Source: Gymnogyps californianus (Eukaryota; Chordata; Aves; Accipitriformes; Cathartidae). Taken from it: a stretch of 64,000 nucleotides of DNA. The stretch lies in assembly GCF_018139145.2 (NCBI RefSeq), contig NC_059478.1, positions 2,728,001 through 2,792,000 on the forward strand, read 5' to 3'. The notes beneath the pieces were generated by a model, which ran no database searches, was not told the origin of the DNA, and was given only the letters and a program-made list of their open reading frames with translations. This document shows positions 38,701 to 49,725 of the stretch, piece by piece (position 1 is the first letter of the stretch; each line of letters starts with the position of its first letter). Position numbers and translations under genes: made by a program.

Positions 38701-41700
38701 CTTGAACCACGTCTCTCTTCTGCCCAAATCTGTGGAAACAGGACCCGTAAAGTCCATACAGCATATAGATTGGAGCAACTAACGTAGTGAGCATGGATTG
38801 GATCAGGGGTTTTCCAGCAGGAAAAAAACCCCTGTTGTTTCAATTTCAGAAGTTCACAATTAGTCTACTAGAAGGGGGAGAGAAAAGAGAATTAAATCTC
38901 CTTATTTAAAAAAATTATATGTCCATAATGCTTCTTCAGGAATCCGTCTGGCATGCAGGACTGGATTCATAGCTAAGATGGTTGCACTGAATTTTCTGAA
39001 GATACTCAATTTTACATACACTCAGGTAACCTAGGAGATTAAAGTACTTTTTCTTCAAACAGAAAAAACAAAACAAAAAACAAAAGATGTTTTCAGAGCA
39101 CAAGTGTTTCTTTTATTTCAGAGACTGAAGTCATAGCAGGTCAGTAAGAAGAGAAACAAAAATAGAAATCTTTATTTTTCCTTGCAGTGGATTCCTAAAC
39201 CACTGTGCCGAGGCTTCACAAGCGAGCAAAGGAGAAAGTTTCTTTATTGGTGTACCCCTCGGCTGTAAGTACAAAGTTACATCATCGTCCTTTATTGATC
39301 ATCGGCAATATCTGCTCCACTGTTCACGTACGAGGATTACAGGACTGTTTCTAATTTTCTTATCCGGAAAGTAGCTCTTGCCCACACAGTTTTTAATAGT
39401 TCAGGCAATTTTAAACCCCTCGACAGGCTCAGCCAGGAGGGCCGCCCGGGGGAAGACGCTGCAGACATGGTCGTCCCCCCTCCTCGTCTCCACGCTCTCC
39501 GTTACTAACTGCAGCCCGATGCATCACGGCCAGGCAGACGAGCCACGCAGGCATGACTGTACCGTGATGTGCTCTAAGGTACTCACATTTTTGCACAGCT
39601 GTATGCATGTGGTACAGAAAGGCAAGGAAAAACCGTTCTGGCGTTTGACATCTTGAGGAGCGGGGAGGAAGGACTGCGGTTTCACGGGTTTCCTCCCACC
39701 CCTTCTCCATCAGCCCCCCACGGTCTGACACCAAGCCTGTTTTCCTACCGTCTGGATATCAGGACAGCAGACGTGAGGGCCAGACTGGTTTACGATTTTG
39801 CCTAGCAATTATCTTCTATCTTTCGATAACATGCTGTATCCTCCTCCTTCGCAGTCAAGAGCTGTCCTGACACAGACGTTCTCTGAAGCAGCTCTGGAAA
39901 CTGCTGTCCACTCCAGTTTGGGGTTTCCATCCTTTTTCTTTAAATATTTATATTGGAACAACCTGATGAAATATGCAAGTATATACAGAAAAAGCCTTGA
40001 AACTGGAGAATACAGCCAGTTCTACTTTCTTCATCTACTTGTTTTCTTGCTGCAGTAGAGAGAAGCCAAAATACAGGGCTGGAAGGAGTTCAGACTTAAA
40101 CCACTGGAACATGGTAATGAGTTTTTTCCATTACTAGATAGAGTTTTATCTATCCGTTTGGAAAAGATTCTCAAACCCTACCAGTGAGAGGTTAGGGGAA
40201 GGTCAGTAAAAATGAGAGGAAGCCTCCTTCCAACAAGCCCCTGACACAACAAACTCTAAAGACAGAAAAAAACACAGGAAAAGATAATGACTGCAATCTT
40301 CAGTAACAGCTGTGGGACATATTTAACTTGGAGACGGGTAACGACGTAGAAGAAGCTTTAAGCCATCTTCGTGGTCCCCTAAGCCCAGGCCAGATGTGCC
40401 TGTTCAGTTGTGTAACATAACTCACAGGATCCTGCTATAATTTAAGCCAGTTACCCCTGCCCCCAGGGGCTGCCGAAGATCGCTGCAAGCAGCAGGTGTT
40501 CCTTCCAGCATCACTCTCTCTACCTGTTGCCAAGATGGAAAAAGAATGGAGGAGGAAGATGATGTCTTTTTAAAGCATCTACTCTATTTTCAATCGCTTG
40601 TAAAACCGTGATTCTTTGTTACATCTGGAAAGAGCAAGATACATTCATTTCACCTTAAGCCTTCATTTCCCTTTCATCCTCCTTCGAGGTACTTGCATCT
40701 GCACAGTATTTCCTCATTAGCTACCTTTCACTTGCTACTTAGAAGTCCCATTACTTCTAAGGACTACATCTCTGCAGCATAATTCCATTGATATTTGTCT
40801 TGAGATAAAAATGATCACTGTTTCATATAAACCGAAAGTTTACACAGTTTTCTCTCTCCATGTAGTTCCTTCAGGAAATCATTTGCAGGCTCTCAGCACA
40901 CCCATTCCAAGGTGATGCTGATACCTCCTGTTCAGCTGATATGCTCTTCGGAAGTCCTTTGATCGTAACTGTGAAAGTAGCTGAAATCTGACTGGACACT
41001 TTCCTCTTGCTCCTGTTAGAAGCGCAATAAAGGAACGATGTGACATTAAACCCCCACCTCCCTGGACTTCTCCTTTCAGAGCACCCCAACATGGCTGTAC
41101 AATATTGTACATATTCAGCTTCTCCTTCACACACAAAAATACACGTACATTCTCTGAATGTATTTGCTTTACTTAGGATATTCTGCAGTTCAGCTGTACC
41201 TCATGAGTCACTATTTATTATAAGAGATCGATGATGTGAAGCATTAAGCATCTTCCTCTCTCCTCTAGCAGCTGATGATGATGAACTTTTAATTCATCCA
41301 TTCGATTACGTAGACCGGGATTTCTCAAAGGAGGCTAAGGGAGTTAGGCGGCGAGATCAGTGGATTTCAGTGGACGCTCAGCACCAATATTACACACACA
41401 TCTTATATTCTTTGGTATGTCGTAACCAGACTGCCATTTTACAAGCAAATTCCTATCGCTTATGTCATAGGCTTCAGGTTCTTGACTTACAAACAACACA
41501 CGACAGCTACATAGATCATACACAGCACAGAAATTTAAAAAGGCAGCTCCTTTTAATATCTAAATCTTGAGGTGGGCAGGGGTCCAACTTTTCCTGAGCA
41601 AGCCAGTGTCAGATGAAAGGCTGCCAAAATAAACAACGCCATCACACTTGGGGATCCTACTCCAAGCTAAACGAGAGTCTTGACCATGTATATCCTTCTG

Positions 41701-44700
41701 TCTTTTCTATTTTTATTTTAAGCTCTTTGGGCAAAAGATCTGGAGAACTGATCCAACCTGGCAAGATCGGATCCACAGAAATATAAGCAAAAAGTATATA
41801 AGTACCTATGAAAAGTAAAGCCCTCCAGACCCTTTCCCTCCTGCTGGATAGTGAGCATCTTTTTTTGTGGAAGAGAAACTGAGATTGAAATACTCAGGGT
41901 GATTACCCAAGCAATCATTATTGATAAAATAATAATGACACAGCAATATTTCTCAACATTTCCCTGGATGCATTGTAATGCAATTGATAACGGAAGAAGC
42001 AGTGCCAAGACTGATTCCAAGATGCATTTCCACAACCTCTTCAGAAAGTCGTGTTAGAAGGACCCCTGTCAGATATTGACAGGTCCATTTATAAAAATGT
42101 ATAAAATATTCTTGATATGCATGACCTTAGATTTTTAAATAAGTTAGGTAACCAAGGATATGTTCAGAAATTTACTTCAAATCATTCTCTTTCCTCGGAT
42201 CCAGCATGTAACTGTTCATCTAAATAAAATGTCTTGGTATATTCTGCAGCTGAACACAGCCTGCTGCAATGGCTCAGGGAAGGATTTCTGAGCAGAGGAA
42301 TGCGCTACTCCCCCCGTTCCCACTGTTCAGGAAATAAAACTTTGTGAGAGACATTCACAAACATTAATTCTCACATAGAAAAGCTAACTGCTGTAAGAGT
42401 CCTCCACAGCCAGAGAAAATAAAGTAGCTGGTTTTGTATCATTTTACATAAAAGTTTTTCGAACTGCAATATTGTAAGACATAATTTTGATTAGGCTGCA
42501 GTGCTGGTATAGAAAAGATCCAAACCAAACCCTTAGAGGCTTATGGAAAAAGGAAAGAGCCTTCAGCACAGACATGTTAACATCACATAAATCAGGCAAG
42601 AATGGGAGCCAACACAAGTATGATTTAAGAAATGCATTAGTTCAAATAACAGAGAAAGTGAAAGCCCCAGGACACAGGGAAAGCAATCTCTTTCCCTTAA
42701 AATTTGGAATCTGCCAGATTATAGCGCTGTTGGGCTCAGTGCCATTAACACCGTGCCAGACTAGGCAAGAATCCTCCTCCTCAGGCAATGATTGGCAGGT
42801 TCAACAAAGGAACTCTTTCAAAAGTCAAATGAGGTAATATAAATACCTAAAGAAATCAGAAAAGGCCAGGGGACTATTTATAGCCCATTCATATCTTTTT
42901 AAGTTTGTGAATCTGACATACCAGTGAGTCAAATGAAGTCAATTAGCCCATTACTTTAGTGGTACCTGAGCAAAGCCAAAGACTACGCTGAGATTTCTTG
43001 GACTGATCAAAATCTTAGTGTTACCTCTTGATCAATTATTGTGCTCTCTACCAAGAACCACGCACTTTGAATTCCCAAAGCAAAACTTAATTATATCTCG
43101 CCTCCTTTTCTCTTAGATTAAAAGCAATACATTTACACAAGATAACATCCAGCACATCTGATTGTTGTGCCAATTTCTCATTCCAATTGAAATAACCTCT
43201 TGTGCTCCAACATTTCATGAATAAATTCCCAAAATTGTCTTCTCCTAACACAGATTTGCCCTACAGTTTTTGTTATTACGAAAAAAGGAAATGTTGCCTA
43301 TCCATGAAAAGTGGCTAGTAAAAGAAATATTCAAGACCCTCGTGAAGGGGAGAAAAGCCACCCAGAAGGCAGTCACTCTGATGAGAAACAATTCACCCCA
43401 AGAAAGTCCATAAGAAGTTTTCACTCAGAAGAGAGCAGAGCCACAATGCAGCAACTAGAACATGAAAATGATTTTGTCTGCTGCAACAAAGATAGCGCGA
43501 AGTGGAGATGACTGGGTCCTGCTGCCTAGAGTAGCAGTAGGGGGCTGACAGGGTACTGAACCCGGGCAGATAGTGAGACCAGACCAAGAACTCAGGAGTT
43601 GCCATCATAGTAACATCAAACCAAGTCCTCAAAAAAGACTACAGATGCCTGGATGCTAATGCAAAGGCTACCAGCCAAGTCTCTCCTCCATCTCCGGCTC
43701 TGTCATTATACCAAAACTTAATAGATGTCAAGAGCTCCCTTGGATGGTACAAGAATCGGAATTTGGACACCAATGTGCTACAGGAAGGGAAAACGGAACA
43801 TAAATGAGGGAAACATGCTTGAAGATTGAGTTTATAGCATGGAACCTCATGATCTGTCCTTTACCCTTAGAAAGCAAAGTTAGCACATCATCTTACTCCA
43901 GGCTGTCTTTGTACTCTCATGTCTTGAGCCACAATTACTTTTAAACCTCAGTCTTGCAGGAGAATCTGGTATGGTTGACCTCAACAGCTACAGAAGGGCT
44001 TAAGCATCTGGCTTAAGCCAGAGATGATAACTAAGAATCTAAAAAAAAATTTCCTTTTGCAAGGAGGGAAAGGTTACTTAAGCAAAACAAGATAAGACCT
44101 TATTGATGTAAGCGGAAGATCATCATTAACACATTACCAAGATTGCAATAAATGACTCGTGCAGTCTTCATGGTAGTTGACCCTCTCGTGCGATTGTCTG
44201 CAGTTGAGAGAGCTGCAGACATCCCATAATACAACAGCACAGCACTAACCCACTTGCAGCTTCAAGATGGAAGACTTAAATTCAGTTTAGCATAAAATGA
44301 ATAAGTGCAAGTCAACATCAGGCCTAGCAATTTTATTTTACAACACTGCTTAGGTTCAACAACATATCTGTGAAAATCCTCTCTTCTTCCTCAGCTTTTA
44401 CACAGAAAAAAAATATTTTTCCTCATGTTTACTACATCTTTCATTACATATATTTTTATGTTTTATATAATAAATTTTGTATTGTTTTTTCACAATTCAT
44501 GTAGGAAAGTATTTGCACAACCTAAGAGTGAAGTCTGATTTGCTGGTGTCACAAATCACTTTTTAGTAGGACGGTTGTCACCAACCAAGGGTTCAGAAAC
44601 ATCCCTGGCAACAGGCAACGTTGGATCAGATAGTGAGCTGGTGTAAGCGGTAACCCAGACTAAGTTAGACCCAGTCACTACTGAACACTTCTTTTCAAAT

Positions 44701-46450
44701 ATGTCTCATAAGCGGCACATAATGCTTCTCATCTATATATCTTAATGGTTCCATCATTCCAAGTCCTACCTCTTCACCAACATGAGACAAGTATGGCTCA
44801 GAGGAAATTATAATGAGCCTCAAGCCACACAAAGATTTGTAAAAGGTATATATAATAAAGCACTAGCATAAATCTCATGCCCTGTGTGCAAAATGCCCTC
44901 TCTTACACTACCCACTTTGGTCTGTTCAAACTCAGATGGGCTCTGCTTGCTCCCACAGACTCCCTCCGGTGCCTTGCTATGGACTGCAATGGCAGCAGAA
45001 GTGATCTGGGAACCCCACTCACAGTATGGCTGACAGATACAGACAGATGCAAACTCCTTTCTTTGACCATACGATATATAGGGCTTGAGCACAACCTTGT
45101 GCTCAAGTTAATCTGAGCAGGTTCAAACTTACTTGTTCCGAGCAAATCCAGAGATGTTATCATCTGTGTGGATACACCTTTATTTTCTGCTCTCCAGTTG
45201 GTAGGGACAGCATCCTACTACTGCTTTTTAAAACCCTCTAAATAGAAAAAAGAGACCTAGAGGCCAAAAGCCGGTAATAGATTTTGCAGATGAAAGTGTT
45301 GATTTTATTCTAATGTCATTTCACAAAATGTCCAAGAAATGCTGTAAATCAATCAGCCAGCCATCACTAGCCCAGAAGCATCATGAAATGTTACTGTCAT
45401 TGCTAAGAAAGCTTAGGTGACACAATCAAGTTTAAAAGCATTTTGAGGAAATCCCTGTCTATTCAGGAGAACATAGTGTATTAAAAAAGAAAGATTTTTT
45501 TTATTACCTTTCTTAAGATGTTTTGGTTTTAAGTTCTTCTCTGTTGAGACAATGAAAAATGAATTGATAAACCAATGCATTTAGCTTTCATTTTTAAGGT
45601 CTTTATGCTCTAAGGCTTCTGTTTTGATCATAGTGTGGGGAAAGAGCATTTAAAACGCTTCTCTTGAATGTAATAGATCAATTGATCAGTATCATCTTGA
45701 AAAGATATAGAAAAACATCATTTGGAAAGTATGACTCAGGGCCAGAGTTTATCTTTAACACCCACGCTATCGGCACTAATTTCATAGTCCAGATGCAGAG
45801 AACCTAAGCACACAGAAAAATGCCTGGCATTTGCCATAACAGATTGAAAAATCCAGAAGAGGGGTACGGTTATTTGAAGTAAGACAAATGAATAGTTTGA
45901 ACATGGTTACTCTGCGTGTCCTTCACAGCAGAGCCTCGTGGAGCATGCTCAGCTGGCGAGCTTTGTGTGTCTTTTTTTCTGTTTCTTTTCACAGAAAAAG
46001 AGTTGTACCAGCATCGCGACGCTGGGCACAGGTGATGCCTCACTACGCTCCCGGTTGCCAGAAGTTTGCTGGCATCAGCCAGCGAACGTGCCCTGTGCTG
46101 CGTCTTCCTGATGGGGAAGTTACGCTCACCCAATCAAAGAGGAATCAGATTTGCTTACTCAATCACATGCACAAAAAAGAAATTTGAATCTTCAAATACC
46201 CAAAGGAAAGTGTGCACAAAGGGCCTAAAATCTGAAAAATTCTTTGCCAAATTTTATTTGGGAACGCACATGAATAAGGCACAGTCTGTTCAGATAACTC
46301 ACTGCACCCAAAGGGGCAAATATTGATTGGAAAAGTAATTTTCAATGAATTAAACTTTTTCTGTAATTTTTCAGTTCCTCCAAGGAAGCAGAAACAACTC
46401 AAGAACTCACACACTGCCATGTCTAAATGTGTGTGGAACATGAACATATG
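35706..46450. other. Long non-coding stretch
   Basis: In this stretch of over 10 kb I recognise no exon, RNA gene or transposon. GC-richer islets occur near 38040-38200 and 39420-39560 without exon structure. A hairpin lies at 38804-38834. Open frames up to 116 codons (42487-42837) have no domain or family signature. Confidence 0.5.
38804..38834. repeat. Hairpin with bulge, arms around CAGGGG/CCCCTG
   Basis: CAGGGGTTTTCC at 38804-38815 pairs with GGAAAAAAACCCCTG at 38820-38834, with three extra A residues bulged and a 4-nt loop. No gene is adjacent, and a terminator role is not expected in this genome type. Confidence 0.75.
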
Positions 46451-46476
46451 CAGGTGACACGTGCATGTCTCACCTG
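46451..46476. promoter_or_regulatory. Small inverted repeat with E-box hexamers
   Basis: CAGGTGA at 46451-46457 is inverted as TCACCTG at 46470-46476, with a CACGTG palindrome at 46458-46463 between them. CAGGTG/CACCTG and CACGTG are classic bHLH and ZEB-type binding hexamers. Three within 26 bp is suggestive, but each is short and binding is only inferred. Confidence 0.4.
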
Positions 46477-46479
46477 TCT

Positions 46480-46560
46480 CAGATGCATATGTTGTTTTAT
46501 GTTGTCCTGTACATATGTGTATATATATAAGTACACGACAACATAAAACATCTGCATCTG
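46480..46560. repeat. Long near-perfect inverted repeat (hairpin)
   Basis: The left arm (46480-46512) begins CAGATGCATATG and ends TTTTATGTTGTCCTGTAC. The right arm (46531-46560), read in reverse complement, begins CAGATGCAGATG and ends TTTTATGTTGTCGTGTAC. The arms differ by two substitutions and a 3-nt insertion over about 30 positions. The 18-nt loop is AT-rich (46513-46530). RNA from either strand would fold into a stem of roughly 30 bp, about the size of a microRNA precursor. It could equally be a folded remnant of a small transposon, or a chance or duplication-derived palindrome. No microRNA that I recognise is present. Confidence 0.9.
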
Positions 46561-46561
46561 A

Positions 46562-46595
46562 GCATCTGAGCCAGAGATGCATCTGAGCCAGCGAT
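46562..46595. repeat. 17-bp tandem repeat, two copies
   Basis: GCATCTGAGCCAGAGAT (46562-46578) is followed directly by GCATCTGAGCCAGCGAT (46579-46595), differing at one base. A partial unit GCATCTGA precedes it at 46554-46561 inside the right arm of the inverted repeat. The tandem array therefore grows out of the hairpin arm. Confidence 0.9.
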
Positions 46596-46919
46596 TCTTT
46601 AGTAAAAAGCTAAGACAGAAAAAGCACAGAATTTCAACTCCCAGAGGACATTTTCCAGGACTCCTGTTCAGGAACCAAAATTACAAGTTTACTTATCCAC
46701 TGAAAATACTTAGGTGGAAGTTACTGAGAAGCAGTAACCATGGACCCCAAATTATGCCATTTTTTACTGTCATTTTCCAGAGTTTAACAACATTACGCTG
46801 CAGTGCTTTTGTTTCTCAGACATGGACAGTGCAGCAAGCTGCCAAGAAACATCTTCGCTGGACATAATGACTACTTGGCCTCCATCTGAGGAGGAGCGGC
46901 TTAGCATAATTAAACTCTT
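46596..46919. other. Non-coding spacer
   Basis: Nothing recognised. The sequence from about 46850 may be a decayed upstream part of the following CR1 tail, but the match is too weak to claim. Confidence 0.5.
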
Positions 46920-46989
46920 CCATGACGCAGGGGAGTAGACCTGATGACCAACAAAGGGTTCCTTCCAAATATCTTTCTGTGATTATATG
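46920..46989 (+). mobile_element. Degenerate CR1 3' terminus
   Basis: GGGGAGTAGACCTGATGACC followed by GGGTTCCTTCCAAATAT and a final TTCTGTGATTATATG matches, with several changes, the conserved CR1 3' end (GGGAGT-GACC-GATGACC, then GGTCCCTTCCAA, then TTCTGTGATTCTATG). Only about 70 bp is recognisable. It is older than the tail at 30764-30924. Confidence 0.65.
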
Positions 46990-48135
46990 CTGATTAAATA
47001 CCTGTGTGGATTGCCAGCTTATTTCCCCATTTTGCTCCAAATTCATTGGGCAGGCTTGGATCTGCATCACTTTATGACGTCCAGTACTATATTAGGACCT
47101 ATGAATAACTGCCCACCTCCTTTGTGTGTCTGCCCCGGTCACTTCTGCTTTTTTTTTTTTTCCCCCTTCCCCCTGGTTTTACAATAATTTACTCTCTCTG
47201 TGTTATAACCGTAGCCCTTGTACACAGACCTCCCACCCGGCCCCTGCACGCAGAGAGCCAGCACAAGCAGTCTGACATTCCCGTGGTATATTCTCTGAAG
47301 ATCTGCCAAAAAGATGCCCTTGATAAACTGCAAAAAACCCACAACGTTATCGCAGGCAATTAGAGTTTCACTGCTGCCCATGACATTCAAATAAACTTTG
47401 GAGGAGCAGCTGGCCATCGGAGAGAAATCTGAGAAGGAGCTTGAGGAGACCCGCAAGCACTGCACTTCTCTCGCTGTTAGAAACGGCTTGTTTGGGTTTT
47501 CTTCAAAACAGGTAAATAGGAGAGAGATCCAAAAGACCTTTTCTGGGGTCTCAGTGACATTGCTCAGGGGGCGACTTACCGTACAGCCAGTGTGGCTCTC
47601 TAACATATGACCCATGCGTACTCTGATTCTTGGAGACATCATCCAAAGCAAGGGGAGCCAGGTAGCCTGGCCCTAGGAAACAGCTGTTTCAGTTGCAAAA
47701 TCTTTGGACCAGGAACTGTGCCATCCTGTATTCAGACATCCACTTACTTACTGCCTGCAGCTAGCTGTCATCTTACAATTGTCTACATGGCAAATCAATA
47801 GCTACATGAGATTACCTGCGTTGCCTGGACTCCGTTAGGGAAAAACTTCCTGTTTGCTTTTAAAGCCTTCACTGAACCATGCGTGGAGCTCTGGTTAATC
47901 CCTGGGAAGGAAAACAAACATGTGCAAGCTGTCTGCACTTGACTGCTGAAAGCTTTTGAATAATGGGGTGACCGACAGGTCAGTTTACTCGATTCCGTTT
48001 TGAACCTGACCCTTTTCTCTGTCAAAATATTTTAATCGTGTTACACAGGTTTACAACAGATTTCTGTAATGCACCCTTTACACCTAGCGCATGGCAAATG
48101 CAGTGGGACTCCCAAGTTGGTAACATCCTAGATGA
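46990..48135. other. Non-coding spacer with pyrimidine tract
   Basis: No gene recognised. A T then C tract lies at about 47149-47174. A plus frame at 47398-47610 begins with a coiled-coil-like segment (EEQLAIGEKSEKELEETR) and contains CAG|GTAAAT, a donor-like site near 47511. It starts only at TTG, lacks an acceptor with a pyrimidine tract, and has a 170-codon minus frame opposite. I do not call an exon. Confidence 0.45.
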
Positions 48136-49725
48136 TACCGTATTGATCAGGTTCGAGACCATCTGAGGAACCCGAACATACAAAAGTCCATGGGACCCGA
48201 TGAGAGGCATCCCAGGGTCCTTAGGGAACTGGCAGATGTAGTCACTAAGTCACTCTCCATCATATTTGAAAAGTCACGGCAGTCAGGCAAAGTCCCCAGT
48301 GACCGGAAAAAGAGAAACATCACACCCATTTTTAAAAAGGGTAAAAAGGAGGACTCTGGGAACTACCGACCACTCAGCCTCACCTCTGTGCCCAGTAAGA
48401 TCATGGAACCAATCCTCCTGGAAGCTATGTCAAGGCATATAGAAGGCAGGGAGGTGATTAGAGACAGCCAACACGGCTTCATCAAGTACAAATCGTGCCT
48501 GACTAATCTGATGGTCTTTTACGATGGAGTGACTGCGTTGCTGGATAAGGGAAGAGGAACTGATGTGATCTATCTTGACTTCTGCAAGGCATTTGTCACG
48601 GGCCCACACAACATCCTTCTCTCTAAATTCAAGAGAGATGGGTTTGATGGATAGACTATTTGATGGATAAAGAATTGGCTGGATGGCCGCATCCAAAGAG
48701 TTGCAGTCAATGGCTCAGTGTCCAAATGGAAACCAGTAACAAGTGGTGTCCCTCAAGGGTCCGTACTGGGACCAGTACTATTTAATATCTCCATCAACAA
48801 CATAGTGAGATTGAGTGCACCCTCAGGAAGTTTGTGGATGACACCAAGCCCAGTGGTGCAGATGATTCGCTGAAGGAAAGGGATGCCATCCAGAGGGACC
48901 TTGACAGGCTTGAGGAGTGGGCCCATGTGAACCTCATGAAGCTCAACAATGCCAAGTGCAAGGTCCTGCACGTGGGTCAGGGCAATCCCCAATGTCAGTA
49001 CAGGCTGGGGGATGAAGGGATTGAGAGCAGCCCTGCGGAGAAGGACGTGGGGGTACTGGTGGGGTGGCAAATTGGACATGAGCTGGCAATGTGCACTCGC
49101 AGCCCAGAAAGCAAATCGTGTCCTGGGCTGCATCAAAAGAAGTGTGGCCAGCAGGTCAAGGGAGGGGATTCTGCCCCTCTACTTTGCTCTGGTGAGACCC
49201 CACCTGGAGTACTGCATCCAGCTCTGGGGTCCCCAGCACAAGAAGGACATGGAGCTGTTGCAGCTGGTCCAGAGGAGACCACGAAAATGGTTAGAGGGCT
49301 GGAACACCTCCCCCATAAAGAAAGGTTGAGAGAGTTGGGGTTGTTTAGCCTGGAGAAGAGAAGGCTCTGGGGAGACCTTATGGCAGCCTTTCAATATATA
49401 ACGGGGGCTTAGAAGAAAGATGGAGAGAGATTTTTACCAGGACCTGTAGTGACAGGACCTGGGGTAATGGTTTTAAACTGAAAGAGGGTAGATTTAGATT
49501 AGCTATTAGGAAGAAATTCTTAACTGTGAGGGTGGTGAGACACTGGAACAGGTCACCCAGAGAAGTTGTGGATGCCCCATCCCTGGAAGTGTTCAAGATC
49601 AGGCTGGACGGGGCTTTGAGCAACCTGGTCTAGTGAAAGATGCCCCCACCCATGGCAGGAAGGATGGAACTAGATGATCTTTAAGGTCCCTTCCAACCCA
49701 AACCACTCTATGATCATATTGAGGA
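48136..49725 (+). mobile_element. CR1 LINE, 5'-truncated, with broken reverse-transcriptase ORF2
   Basis: This is the 3' 1.6 kb of a CR1 retrotransposon. It begins inside ORF2 at the segment encoding [12 protein letters not shown] and runs to the 3' end near 49725. In order I see [20 protein letters not shown] (about 48333-48392), motif A as [11 protein letters not shown] followed by VTGPHN (about 48561-48612), motif B as [12 protein letters not shown] (about 48738-48773), the catalytic FVDD (48831-48842), and the C-terminal [14 protein letters not shown] region. In motif A the second aspartate of the usual AFD is Val; the YxDD-equivalent aspartates remain. The frame is broken by stops at 48652-48654 and 48661-48663, frameshifts near 48805, 49065 and 49275, and a stop at 49410-49412. 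The natural ORF2 end survives near 49632. The tail carries GGTCCCTTCCAACCCAAACC and degenerate TCTATGATCAT units. It is a dead insertion. Confidence 0.96.
48190..49633 (+). pseudogene. CR1 ORF2 remnant (reverse transcriptase, C-terminal half)
   Basis: Translated pieces come from three frames. The first is 48190-48654, the fingers/palm part of the RT. The second spans 48655-48810, including motif B, after two stops. The last comprises 48834-49065, 49065-49275 (a different frame, with the [13 protein letters not shown] and [14 protein letters not shown] blocks) and 49275 to the end. A full CR1 ORF2 also has an N-terminal endonuclease, which is absent here through 5' truncation. In life the protein nicks target DNA and reverse-transcribes its own RNA; this copy cannot encode it. 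The minus-strand frames opposite are shadows. Confidence 0.93.

Noticed and set aside
47139..47651. 170-codon minus frame and an opposing coiled-coil-like plus frame at 47398-47610
   Set aside because: No shared family, no acceptor for the plus frame, which starts only at TTG, and the C-terminus of the minus frame is translated from a homopolymer tract.
48143..48155. GGTTCGAGACC resembling a tRNA T-loop
   Set aside because: It lies inside the CR1 ORF2 sequence and no cloverleaf can be built around it.
48147..49394. Minus-strand frames across the CR1 element
   Set aside because: They are reverse-complement shadows of CR1 ORF2.
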